Shown here piece by piece: positions 6,338-14,101 of a stretch of DNA of 20,307 nt. The stretch covers positions 1 to 20,307 of the forward strand of contig DATKDQ010000229.1 in assembly GCA_035544635.1 (NCBI GenBank), given 5' to 3'. The stretch's first letter is position 1, and every line of letters begins with the position of its first letter. Both the position numbers and the translations under genes were made by a program. The notes below the pieces were generated by a model that ran no database searches, was not told the origin of the DNA, and was given only the letters and a program-made list of their open reading frames with translations. This DNA is from DATAFT01 sp035544635 (GTDB taxonomy: Bacteria > Acidobacteriota > Thermoanaerobaculia > Multivoradales > Multivoraceae).

Positions 6338-8026
6338 GCCGCGCCCGAGAGCTGGAGCCTCGCCCCCGAGCCGCCGGAGACGGCGCGGCTGATCGCGCAG
6401 GGCACGCCGCCGCTGCTCGCGCCGCTCCTGGCTCGCCGGGGCGCTGTCGACGCCGACGCCGCACGCCGCTTCCTCGAGCCGTCGGCGCGTGACCTCCACG
6501 ATCCCTTTCTGCTCCACGGCATGGAGGCCGCCGTCGCACGCCTGCTCGAGGCGCGACTGCGCGGCGAGCGGGTCGCGATCGTGGGCGACTACGACGTCGA
6601 CGGCATCACCGGCACGGCGCTCCTCACCGTCGTGCTCGGACGCTGCGGCATCGCAACCCAGGCCATCCTGCCGAACCGCCTGGTCGACGGCTACGGCTTC
6701 CAGATCAGCCACGTCGATCGCGCCCGGACCGCCGGCTGCTCACTGGTCGTCACCGTCGACTGCGGGACCACCTCGGTCGAGGCGGTGACGCGAGCACGCG
6801 CCTCGGGCCTCGACGTCATCGTCACCGACCACCACCTGCCGTCACCGGCCCTGCCCGCGGGGACGCTCCAGATCAACCCCCGCCAGGACGCCTGCACCTA
6901 CCCGTTCCGGGAGCTGACCGGCGCCGGGCTCGCCTTGAAGCTGGCGCAGGCCGTTGCCACGCGCTGCGACCGCGCGACCGCGCTCGAGCCACTGCTGCGG
7001 ATCGCCTGCCTGGGCACGATCGCCGATCTGGCGCCGCTGGTCGGCGAGAATCGCACCATCGCCGCACTCGGTCTGCGCGCGCTGCGCCACACCCGCTCCG
7101 AGGGGCTGCGGGCGTTGATCCGGGTCGCCGGGCTGACACCGCCCTTCCGCGCTTCCGACGTGGGCTTTCGGCTGGGGCCGCGCCTCAACGCCGCCGGCCG
7201 CCTGCGCCGCCCCGACGAGGCGCTCGAGCTGCTCCTCACCCGCGACCCCCAGCGCGCCCAGGCACTCGCGGTGGAGCTCGACGAGCGCAATCGCGAGCGG
7301 CAAGCGGAAGAGCAGAGGGTGGTCCAGGAGGCGAGGCAGCGCGTGCTCGAGCGCGGCGGCCCACTGCCGGCGATCCTGGTCGAATGGAGTGAAGGGTGGC
7401 ACCGCGGCGTGGTGGGCATCGCCGCCGCTCGTATCGCGCGCGAGTTTCACCGCCCGACGGTCCTGATCTCGATCGAGGGCGCGACCGGCGTCGGATCGGG
7501 CCGCAGCCTGCGCGGCATTCACCTGCACCAGTTCCTGTCCCGCTTCGAGCACGAGCTCGAGCGCTTCGGTGGTCACGCTCAGGCGATCGGGCTCGAGGTC
7601 GCGGCCGGCAGGCTGCCGGACCTGCGCGCGACGCTCGAGGCGGCTGCGACACAGGCATGGCCCGCCGAGCTGCTCGAGCGCCGCCACGAGTACGAGCTCG
7701 AGGTCGCGCCGCGGGCCGTGAACGAAGGTCTGCTCGAGCACCTCCTCGCGCTGCAGCCGCACGGGATGGGCAACCCTCCGCCCCTCCTGCGCGTCGGTCC
7801 GCTCACCGTCGAGGGCGCGCCGCGCGTCTTCGGCCGCGGCCACCTGAGCGTGCGGACGCGCGGCGACGATGGCGGCGTGGCGCGGCTGGTGGTGTGGCGC
7901 CGCGACGAGAGCACCGCCCCTTCCGAGCTGCCGGCCCGCCTCGAGGTGCTGGCGCAGCTCGACTGGGACGGCTGGCTACAGGCGCCGACGCTCGAGGTGG
8001 TGGCCACCCGCGCCGCGCCGGATTGA
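6335..8026 (+). CDS. recJ: Single-stranded-DNA-specific exonuclease RecJ
   Basis: RecJ degrades single-stranded DNA 5'-3' in recombination and mismatch/base-excision repair, using two metal ions. Numbered from ATC 6335 the product has 563 residues, close to the usual 565-577. DHH-domain motifs: GDYDVDG (D85), VTVDCGTTS, VTDHHLP (D165-H166-H167) and GTIADLAPLVGENR. The DHHA1 part carries GWHRGVVGIAAARI, GSGRS (387-391) and FGGH (411-414); an OB-fold-like C-terminus follows. The first canonical start, ATG 6521, would remove the conserved N-terminal segment that reads SWSLAPEPPETARLI...PPLLAPLLARRG...ARRFLEPSARDLHDPF. Translation must therefore begin upstream at a non-standard codon, most likely ATC 6335, with CTG 6389 a weaker option. 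The gene abuts accA by 4 bases and is probably co-transcribed with it. Confidence 0.93.
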   Translation: MAAPESWSLAPEPPETARLIAQGTPPLLAPLLARRGAVDADAARRFLEPSARDLHDPFLLHGMEAAVARLLEARLRGERVAIVGDYDVDGITGTALLTVVLGRCGIATQAILPNRLVDGYGFQISHVDRARTAGCSLVVTVDCGTTSVEAVTRARASGLDVIVTDHHLPSPALPAGTLQINPRQDACTYPFRELTGAGLALKLAQAVATRCDRATALEPLLRIACLGTIADLAPLVGENRTIAALGLRALRHTRSEGLRALIRVAGLTPPFRASDVGFRLGPRLNAAGRLRRPDEALELLLTRDPQRAQALAVELDERNRERQAEEQRVVQEARQRVLERGGPLPAILVEWSEGWHRGVVGIAAARIAREFHRPTVLISIEGATGVGSGRSLRGIHLHQFLSRFEHELERFGGHAQAIGLEVAAGRLPDLRATLEAAATQAWPAELLERRHEYELEVAPRAVNEGLLEHLLALQPHGMGNPPPLLRVGPLTVEGAPRVFGRGHLSVRTRGDDGGVARLVVWRRDESTAPSELPARLEVLAQLDWDGWLQAPTLEVVATRAAPD

Positions 8027-8066
8027 TCGTCCGCCTCCAAGGCACCCATCCTCGCAGCGGCGACTG

Positions 8067-8085
8067 GCCCGGCGCCGAGCCGGGC
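8067..8085 (+). terminator. GC-only hairpin between recJ and the lpt genes
   Basis: GCCCGGC (8067-8073) and GCCGGGC (8079-8085) make a perfect 7-bp stem with a 5-nt loop, 40 bases after the recJ stop. No U-tract follows, so it may act with Rho or only mark the operon boundary. Confidence 0.45.
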
Positions 8086-8110
8086 TCGGGATCGTCAGAT
8101 CCTGCCCGCA

Positions 8111-8116
8111 TACAAT
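8111..8116 (+). promoter_or_regulatory. -10 element of the lpt operon, leaderless geometry
   Basis: TACAAT matches five of six bases of the -10 consensus and lies 6 bases before the GTG at 8123, which has no Shine-Dalgarno. No good -35 box is seen 16-18 bases upstream. The TACAATCG octamer recurs upstream of the lipoprotein gene at 17630. Confidence 0.5.
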
Positions 8117-8122
8117 CGTGCT

Positions 8123-10267
8123 GTGGCGAGCCGGCACGCGACGGTCATCCGAGTCCTCCGAGCCGCTCTCGCGGGGGCGCTCGTAGTCTTCCTCGCGCTG
8201 GTGGGTCTCTACCTGTTCGGCCGTCAGGGTCAGCCGCGGCCCGTCGACACGGCTCGGACAGAGACCGGGGGCGACTACCCGGTGCGGGGCGAGGGCTTCG
8301 AGTTCTCCCTCACCCGGGGCGACCAGGTGGTGTTCGAGATCCGCGGGCGCGAGCAGCGCTCCGACCGCGAAGGCAAGGTGTATCTCGAGGACGTCGCGAT
8401 CGCGATGCAGCGCGGCGACGGCCTCTACCGGGTCGAGGGCGAGCGCGCGCTCTACGACCAGGGCACGCAGCAGGCGCGTCTCGAGGGGAGCGTCGCCGTC
8501 CGGGGCCCGCGCGGCATGGTCGTCGAGACCGACTGGCTCGAGCTCGGGGAGGACGGCAGCCGGATCCGCGCCCGCGACGGCGTGCGCTTCGCGAGCGGCA
8601 GCGACCTGCGTGGCCGAGCCGACATCCTCGAGGCGGACCTCGACTCGAAGACCTTCTCGCTCCAGGGAGCGATCGACGTCGCGAGCCCCAGCGGCGCCCG
8701 AGCTCCGTTCCACATCGAGACCGAGGAGATGGTGTTCCGCGACAAGGCTGCCTCGGCGGTAGCGCGAGGCGGAGTGACGCTCGAGAGCGGCGGGAGCCGT
8801 CTCCGCGCGCAGCGCCTGCATCTCTTCTTCGATCCCGACAGTCGCGAGCTGGTGCTGGCGCGGCTGCTGTCGTCGGTCGAAGGGGAGCTCGCGACGGCTT
8901 CGACCTCGAGGGATGCCGGACCGCGGGCGAAGCGGGCCAGCTCACAGCGCGAGCTGGCCCGCGCCGGCGTCGGGACCGGCCGTGGCATGGCGGCGGAGGA
9001 GTCGAGCCACCCCCTCATGCTGCGCGCCACCTCCCTCGAGGTGCGCTTCGATCCCGCGACCGGGGAGCCGCTCGGGGTCGATCTGCGCGGACTCCAGCGC
9101 CGGCCGGCGCGTGTCGTCCAGACCCAGCCCGATCGGTCCATTGCCACTCTGACCCTGGTGGGGCTCACCGGCCACTTCCAGGACGGCGCGCTCCGGCGGG
9201 CCGACCTCCATGGTCCGGTGTGGCTGACCCAGGGCGGGCTGCGCTCCCGTCGCGGCGCCGAGCGCCAGGTCAAGGCGCTGGCCGGCGAGGCGCGCTTCGA
9301 TCCTGTGGCGGGAGGGCTCGAGGGGCTGTCGCTGGTCGGGGAGGTCTGGCTGCGCGACGCCGAGGCGCAGGCCACCGGCGATCGCGCGTACCTCGACCTC
9401 CGCCGCGACACGTTCGAGATTTTCGGCGCGCCCGCGCACCTCGAGCATCCGCGCGGGGTGCTCGAGGCCCCTCACGCGGTGTACCGGCGCGACGCCGGCA
9501 TCCTGCGAGCGGACGGAGGCGTCGTCGCGGTGCTCCGCGAGGGCGGCGCCGCCCTCTCCCCCGTCCTCGCCGCCGGCACTTCGCCCGACCAGCCGCTGCG
9601 CGTCGAGTCGCGCGAGGCGATCTGGGAGACGGAGCCGTCGACGGTTCGCTTTCTCGGTCAGGTGCGGGCGTGGCAGGGGACCAACACGCTGTTCGCCGAG
9701 CAACTCCGCGCCGAGCCCGAGCGCGGCTGGATGGCGGCCAGCGGAGGAGTGCGAACGCTGTGGCAGGGGGCGACGGCAGGCGCCGACCGGGCAGCGACTC
9801 CCGCCCCGGAGGCGTCCGACGAGATCGATCCGGCGGCGGCCACCGTAGAGGAGGGCGGCGGCCGGGCGGACAACCGCGGAGGCCCGGCGGGGCCGCTGGA
9901 GATCACCGCAACCGAGATGACCTACAACGAGTCCGAGGAGCTTCTGGTCTACACCGGCGGCGTGCGCGCGATCCAGGACTGGACCTCGCTCTGGTGCGAG
10001 CGTATGACCGTCGCCCTGGTCGAGGGTGGGGAGGCCGACGAGATCCACTGCGAGACCGAGGTGCGCATCGTCGATTCGCGTAACTCCCGGACGCTCGGAG
10101 GCGACCGCGCGATCTACTATCCCGACGTGCCCGAGGTCGAGGTCTTCGGGGATCCGCTCACCATGACGGACGGTGCCGGAAACAAGGTCGAGGGGGGCAG
10201 GCATTTCGTCTACGACCTCGAGACCGGCAGCTCGCGCCTGACCGCGATCAGCGCCGAGGATCGATGA
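8123..10267 (+). CDS. lptC: LptC/LptA-type LPS transport protein (long fusion)
   Basis: A 714-residue envelope protein. It starts with a membrane anchor (about residues 9-33, hydrophobic, preceded by arginine and histidine) and continues into an LptC-like domain (about 45-185) with the usual pattern of short beta-strands, such as VYLEDVAIAMQRGDGLYRVEGERALYDQ. The last 120 residues (592-714) are a typical LptA/OstA domain: LEITATEMTYNESEELLVYTGG, then a WCERMTVAL strand and a GDRAIYYPD strand. The middle (about 285-570) also shows repeated strand-turn units ending in GEVWL, GGVVAV, GQVRAW and GGVRTL, suggesting further OstA-like modules. LptC and LptA normally form the periplasmic bridge that carries LPS from LptBFG to LptD; ordinary LptC has about 190 residues and LptA about 185. 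Here both may be one chain. Its stop overlaps the lptB start (ATGA), supporting this assignment. Domain borders are estimates. Confidence 0.82.
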   Translation: MASRHATVIRVLRAALAGALVVFLALVGLYLFGRQGQPRPVDTARTETGGDYPVRGEGFEFSLTRGDQVVFEIRGREQRSDREGKVYLEDVAIAMQRGDGLYRVEGERALYDQGTQQARLEGSVAVRGPRGMVVETDWLELGEDGSRIRARDGVRFASGSDLRGRADILEADLDSKTFSLQGAIDVASPSGARAPFHIETEEMVFRDKAASAVARGGVTLESGGSRLRAQRLHLFFDPDSRELVLARLLSSVEGELATASTSRDAGPRAKRASSQRELARAGVGTGRGMAAEESSHPLMLRATSLEVRFDPATGEPLGVDLRGLQRRPARVVQTQPDRSIATLTLVGLTGHFQDGALRRADLHGPVWLTQGGLRSRRGAERQVKALAGEARFDPVAGGLEGLSLVGEVWLRDAEAQATGDRAYLDLRRDTFEIFGAPAHLEHPRGVLEAPHAVYRRDAGILRADGGVVAVLREGGAALSPVLAAGTSPDQPLRVESREAIWETEPSTVRFLGQVRAWQGTNTLFAEQLRAEPERGWMAASGGVRTLWQGATAGADRAATPAPEASDEIDPAAATVEEGGGRADNRGGPAGPLEITATEMTYNESEELLVYTGGVRAIQDWTSLWCERMTVALVEGGEADEIHCETEVRIVDSRNSRTLGGDRAIYYPDVPEVEVFGDPLTMTDGAGNKVEGGRHFVYDLETGSSRLTAISAEDR

Positions 10268-11010
10268 GCGAGCCTTCGAGCGGCGCGCCGCGCCGCCTTC
10301 GGACGGAAGGGCTGCGGAAGGTGTACCGCGGGCGGGCGGCGGTCGATGGCGTCTCGGTCGAGATCGCCCTGGGCGAGGTGGTGGGGCTGCTCGGACCGAA
10401 CGGAGCCGGCAAGACGACCACCTTCTACATGGTGGTCGGCCTCACGCCGCCGGACCAGGGACGCGTGCTGCTGGGCGACGAGGACATCACCTCGCTGCCG
10501 ATGTACCTGCGCGCCCGGCGGGGTATCAGCTACCTGCCGCAGGAGCCGTCGGTCTTCCGCAAGATGACGGTCGAAGACAACCTCCGGGCGATCTTCCAGA
10601 CGCTGGACCTGCCCCCTCCCGAGCGGCGCCGCAGGATCGAGGAGCTGATCCAGGACTTCGGCCTCGAGCGGGTGCGGCGGAACGTGGGCTACACGCTCTC
10701 CGGCGGCGAGCGCAGGCGGGTCGAGATCGCTCGCGCCCTGGCGATCAGCCCCAGCTATCTGCTGCTCGACGAGCCGTTCGCGGGCATCGATCCGATCGCC
10801 GTCGAGGACATTCAAGGTATCATTGAACACTTGAAGGCGATGGGGATCGGGGTCCTGATCACCGACCACAACGTACGCGAGACCCTCAAGATCACCGATC
10901 GTGCCTACATCATCAACAACGGCAGGATCCTGCGCAGCGGCGAACCGCGGCAGCTCTCCCTGGACCCCGAAGTGCGCAAGGTCTATCTCGGTGCGGAGTT
11001 TCGCCTGTAG
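10264..11010 (+). CDS. lptB: LPS export ABC transporter ATP-binding protein LptB
   Basis: Cytoplasmic ATPase of the LptB2FG complex, which extracts LPS from the inner membrane and pushes it onto the LptC/LptA bridge. The 248-residue length is typical. Walker A is GPNGAGKT (44-51), the ABC signature LSGGE (145-149), Walker B LLLDEP with D169-E170, and the switch histidine H202 in ITDHNVRETL. LptB-specific blocks are present, including YLPQEPSVFRKMTVEDN and PFAGIDPIAVEDIQ. The ATG lies in a 4-nt ATGA overlap with the upstream LptC-type gene, so translation is coupled. lptF and lptG are not in the window and must lie elsewhere. rpoN follows after 38 bases, the order also found in proteobacteria. 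Confidence 0.97.
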   Translation: MSEPSSGAPRRLRTEGLRKVYRGRAAVDGVSVEIALGEVVGLLGPNGAGKTTTFYMVVGLTPPDQGRVLLGDEDITSLPMYLRARRGISYLPQEPSVFRKMTVEDNLRAIFQTLDLPPPERRRRIEELIQDFGLERVRRNVGYTLSGGERRRVEIARALAISPSYLLLDEPFAGIDPIAVEDIQGIIEHLKAMGIGVLITDHNVRETLKITDRAYIINNGRILRSGEPRQLSLDPEVRKVYLGAEFRL

Positions 11011-11048
11011 AGCAGATGCCGAAATGCATTCGCGGAGCTAGCTGAGCC

Positions 11049-12518
11049 ATGGCTCTCGAGCAGAAACTATCGCTGAAGCTCTCCCAGAAGCTGGTGATGA
11101 CGCCGTCGCTGCAGCAGGCGATCAAGCTGCTGCAGATGACGCGCCTCGAGCTCGAGGGGGCGCTCACCCAGGAGCTGGTCGAGAACCCGGTGCTCGAGGA
11201 GCGCGAGGACACGGCGGAGGAAGCCGAGGTCGCGGCGACCGCCACCGATGCCGAGGTCGTTCCCGAGGCCGCGCCGGTCGAGACCGCCGAGCGCGAGCGC
11301 GACCCGATGGACGAGATCGACATCGAGGCCTACTTCCGCGACTACTGGGACAGCTCGTCGGCGCCGAACACCTACGAGGAACGTGAAGGCACCGGGCTCG
11401 AGAATCGTCTCACCCGCGAGCCCGACCTCTACGACCACCTGCTCTGGCAGCTCCACATGTCGGATGCCGACCCCCATCTGCGTGAGACCTGCGAGCTCTT
11501 GATCGGCAATCTCGATCCCGACGGCTTTCTGGTCGCGAGCTTCGACGACATCCGGCAGATGACCTCGGAGAACGGCTCGACGCCGTGCGCCGAGGGGCAC
11601 GTCGAGCAGGCCCTCGCGTTCCTGCAGTCGTTCGATCCTCCCGGTGTCGCCTGCCGCACGCTCCAGGAGTGCCTGCTGCGCCAGCTCGAGGCGCGCGAGC
11701 TCGGGGACCCCGCGCTCCCGTACCGCGTCGTGCGCGATCACTGGGAGCTGTTCTTACGCCGGCAGTTCCAGGCCCTGGCCAAGGCGCTCGACGTGCCGCT
11801 GCGCGAGCTCGAGCCGGCAGTCGACACCATCCGCGCCCTCGACACCCATCCCGGCCGCCGCTTCTCGACCGAGCGGGCGCACTACGTCGAACCCGACGTC
11901 ATGATCGTCAAGGTGGGCGACGATTACGTGATCCAGCTCAACGACGACGGGCTGCCGCGGCTCCAGGTCTCGAAGCGCTACCGCCAGCTCCTGCACAAAT
12001 GGCGCGCCGAGAAGAGGCAGTCCGAGGCGCAGCAGTACATCAAGGAGAAGATGCGCTCCGCCATCTGGCTGATCAAGAGCCTGGATCAGCGCCAGCGCAC
12101 CATCTACAAGGTCGCCGAATCGATCGTTCGCCAACAGCGGGACTTCCTCGACCGCGGCATCGATCACCTCAAGCCGATGGTCCTGCGCGACGTCGCGGAG
12201 GACATCAGCATGCACGAGTCGACGGTGAGCCGCGTGGTCTCGAACAAGTACATCCACACTCCGCGCGGTCTCTACCCGATGAAGTTCTTCTTCCACAGCG
12301 GAATCGATCGCGAGTACGGCGACAACATCTCTTCCCTGACGGTCAAGCGCAAGATCCAGCAGCTCATCCAGGGCGAGGACCCGCGGCGGCCGCTGTCGGA
12401 CAGCGAGCTGATGCGCGTGCTCAATCGCGAAGGGATCAACATCGCGCGGCGCACGGTGGCGAAGTACCGCGACGAGCTGGCGATCCCTTCGTCGACCGAC
12501 CGCAAGCAGATCTTCTAG
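11049..12518 (+). CDS. rpoN: RNA polymerase sigma-54 factor
   Basis: Sigma54 directs polymerase to -24/-12 promoters and needs an AAA+ activator to melt DNA. The 489-residue protein has region I (EQKLSLKLSQKLVMTPSL, LLQMTRLELEGALTQEL, residues about 3-50), an acidic region II (about 55-100), a core-binding domain, a helix-turn-helix (LRDVAEDISMHESTVSRVVSNKYIHTPRG, about 379-407) and the RpoN box ARRTVAKYRD (466-475). All parts are intact. A weak GGAG lies 11 bases before the ATG, and the gene follows lptB closely. In proteobacteria hpf normally follows rpoN, but here only 85 noncoding bases separate rpoN from ptsN. The targets cannot be read from this window; no good -24/-12 site was found here. 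Confidence 0.97.
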   Translation: MALEQKLSLKLSQKLVMTPSLQQAIKLLQMTRLELEGALTQELVENPVLEEREDTAEEAEVAATATDAEVVPEAAPVETAERERDPMDEIDIEAYFRDYWDSSSAPNTYEEREGTGLENRLTREPDLYDHLLWQLHMSDADPHLRETCELLIGNLDPDGFLVASFDDIRQMTSENGSTPCAEGHVEQALAFLQSFDPPGVACRTLQECLLRQLEARELGDPALPYRVVRDHWELFLRRQFQALAKALDVPLRELEPAVDTIRALDTHPGRRFSTERAHYVEPDVMIVKVGDDYVIQLNDDGLPRLQVSKRYRQLLHKWRAEKRQSEAQQYIKEKMRSAIWLIKSLDQRQRTIYKVAESIVRQQRDFLDRGIDHLKPMVLRDVAEDISMHESTVSRVVSNKYIHTPRGLYPMKFFFHSGIDREYGDNISSLTVKRKIQQLIQGEDPRRPLSDSELMRVLNREGINIARRTVAKYRDELAIPSSTDRKQIF

Positions 12519-12603
12519 CGAGCGATGTCCGAGACCGCCGAACGGATCCAGAGTCCGAGGCAGGTCTGCGTCTCACCGGGTAAGGGGCCCGCCTGACCAA
12601 CGT

Positions 12604-13074
12604 ATGCAACTGCGACAGCTGGTGGATCCGAGCCTCGTCTTCACCGACCTGCCCGCGGCTTCCCGCGACGCCCTGCTGCGGGAGCTCGCCGGCTACTTGG
12701 AGTCGCACGGCGCCGTCCCCGACGCCGAGGATCTCTACCGCAAGCTGGTCGAGCGCGAGGGCCTGGGCTCCACGGCGATCGGACGGGGAGTGGCGATCCC
12801 GCACTGCAAGCTGACCGACCTCGAGCGCGTGGTGGTCGCGATCGGCGTGACGCGCGACGGCATCGCGGTGGAAGCTCCCGACCACGAGCCGGTGAAGCTC
12901 TTCTTCCTGGTGGTGTCGCCCGAGCGGTCGCCCGCGGAGCACCTGCAGACCCTGGCGGTGATCTCGAAATGGCTCAAGGACGACAACAACCTCGAGCGCA
13001 TCCGCCGAGCCCGCACCCGCGAGGAGGTCAACACCTGCCTGCGCGGCGCCGCGGCGGGAGGCGGCGTTGGCTGA
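12604..13074 (+). CDS. ptsN: PTS IIA-like nitrogen-regulatory protein PtsN (EIIA-Ntr)
   Basis: A 156-residue EIIA domain of the fructose/mannitol fold that takes phosphate from a PTS phosphorelay and acts as a regulator and not as part of a sugar transporter. The phosphorylated histidine is H67 in the motif STAIGRGVAIPHCK. Downstream blocks are PVKLFFLVVSPERSPAEHLQTLAVISKWLKD, typical of PtsN. In enteric bacteria the unphosphorylated form controls potassium uptake and sigma54-linked stress responses; partners here are unknown. Its 3' end overlaps the hprK start by 8 nt. The tail ends in a Gly-rich GAAAGGGVG, which covers the Shine-Dalgarno of hprK. Confidence 0.95.
   Translation: MQLRQLVDPSLVFTDLPAASRDALLRELAGYLESHGAVPDAEDLYRKLVEREGLGSTAIGRGVAIPHCKLTDLERVVVAIGVTRDGIAVEAPDHEPVKLFFLVVSPERSPAEHLQTLAVISKWLKDDNNLERIRRARTREEVNTCLRGAAAGGGVG
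13056..13069 (+). promoter_or_regulatory. Shine-Dalgarno deciding the TTG start of hprK
   Basis: GGGAGG at 13056-13061 precedes TTG 13067 by 5 bases, all within the last codons of ptsN. No other in-frame start exists nearby that keeps the conserved N-terminus. Confidence 0.7.
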
Positions 13075-14047
13075 GTACCAGGGTTTCGTCGAGGTCAACC
13101 AGCTCCTCGGTGAGGAGCTGCACGACCTCAAGCTCGAGATCCTGTCGGGCGAGAGCCACCTCCGCAACCGCATCACCCATCCCCGGGTGCAGAAGCCGGG
13201 GCTCGCGTTCGCGGGGCACTTGCCCTACATCAAGCCGGGCCGAGTGCAGATCGTCGGCGAGAGCGAGCTCAACTATCTCCGAACACTGGGGCCGCTCGAG
13301 CGCCGCGAGCGCTTCGGGAAGATCGCGGCGCTGCCGATCCCGGTGTTCATCGTGACCAAGGGGCTGGAGGCGCTGCCCGACTTCCTCGACGCCTGCCGCG
13401 AGCGCGAAGTGCCCGTGCTGCGCTCGCCCCGGCTGTCCTCGGCCGTGATCCAGCGCGTGGGCTACTACCTCGAGGAGCACCTCGTTCCGTCGACCACCAT
13501 CCATGGCGTGCTGCTCGACGTCTACGGACTCGGCGTGCTGCTCATCGGCCGTAGCGGGGTGGGGAAGAGCGAGTCCGCGCTCGACCTCATCACCCGCGGG
13601 CACAGCCTGGTCGGCGACGATCGCGTCCGCATCCGTCGCTATCCCAACGACGAGCTCATCGGCGACTGCGCCGAGCCGCTGCGCCACCATATGGAGCTGC
13701 GCGGCATCGGCATCATCAACGTGAAGGATCTGTTCGGGCTGGCCGCTGTACGATCGCGCAAGCCGATCGATCTCGTGATCGAGCTCGAGCCGTGGGAGAC
13801 CGGAAGGGCGTACGACCGGCTCGGGCTGGAGGAGACCTTGTACCGGATCCTCGACGTGCCGTGCCCGTACATCCGGATGCCGGTGGCGACCGGGCGCAAC
13901 GTCGCAATCCTGGTGGAGATCGCCGCGCGCAACCACGTCCTCAAGCTGCAGGGGCACTTCTCGGCCCAGGAGTTCGCGCGCTCGCTGGAGGAGGAGCTCG
14001 AGCGGAAACGGGCTGGCGCCGCGGACGGCGCGGGACATGCTGTGTAG
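13067..14047 (+). CDS. hprK: HPr(Ser) kinase/phosphorylase
   Basis: Bifunctional enzyme that phosphorylates Ser46 of HPr with ATP and also removes that phosphate, linking PTS state to metabolism. The 326-residue length is normal for full-length HprK. It has an N-terminal regulatory domain (about 1-130), then IHGVLLDVYG with H146, Walker A GRSGVGKS (161-168), the acidic pair in LVGDDRVRI, the HprK signature ELRGIGIINVKDLFG (210-224) and a C-terminal RMPVATGRNVAILVEIAARNH block. The start is TTG at 13067, supported by GGGAGG five bases upstream and an 8-nt overlap with ptsN. The substrate HPr is encoded about 2.4 kb downstream and keeps Ser46, so the kinase has its target in the same cluster. 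The last residues (GAADGAG) are encoded by a short repeat also found before rapZ. Confidence 0.95.
   Translation: MAEYQGFVEVNQLLGEELHDLKLEILSGESHLRNRITHPRVQKPGLAFAGHLPYIKPGRVQIVGESELNYLRTLGPLERRERFGKIAALPIPVFIVTKGLEALPDFLDACREREVPVLRSPRLSSAVIQRVGYYLEEHLVPSTTIHGVLLDVYGLGVLLIGRSGVGKSESALDLITRGHSLVGDDRVRIRRYPNDELIGDCAEPLRHHMELRGIGIINVKDLFGLAAVRSRKPIDLVIELEPWETGRAYDRLGLEETLYRILDVPCPYIRMPVATGRNVAILVEIAARNHVLKLQGHFSAQEFARSLEEELERKRAGAADGAGHAV
14013..14032 (+). repeat. 20-bp direct repeat, copy 1 (hairpin-forming)
   Basis: CTGGCGCCGCGGACGGCGCG is identical to 14070-14089, 57 bases apart. Within it GCGCCG and CGGCGC form a 6-bp stem with loop CGGA. This copy lies in the 3' end of hprK. Confidence 0.75.
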
Positions 14048-14069
14048 CAGGTCCGGACCCAGCACTCCT

Positions 14070-14089
14070 CTGGCGCCGCGGACGGCGCG
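14070..14089 (+). repeat. 20-bp direct repeat, copy 2 (hairpin-forming)
   Basis: An exact copy of 14013-14032, located in the 54-base gap just before rapZ, 13 bases upstream of its ATG. A one-mismatch relative (18 of 19 bases) lies after rapZ at 15037-15055. Confidence 0.75.
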
Positions 14090-14101
14090 CGCCGCGAGCT
14101 G

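Noticed and set aside
7396..10083. 895-residue open frame on the + strand spanning recJ and the lptC fusion
   Set aside because: It is an Arg/Pro/Gly-rich shadow in another frame of two well-supported genes, with no recognisable motif.
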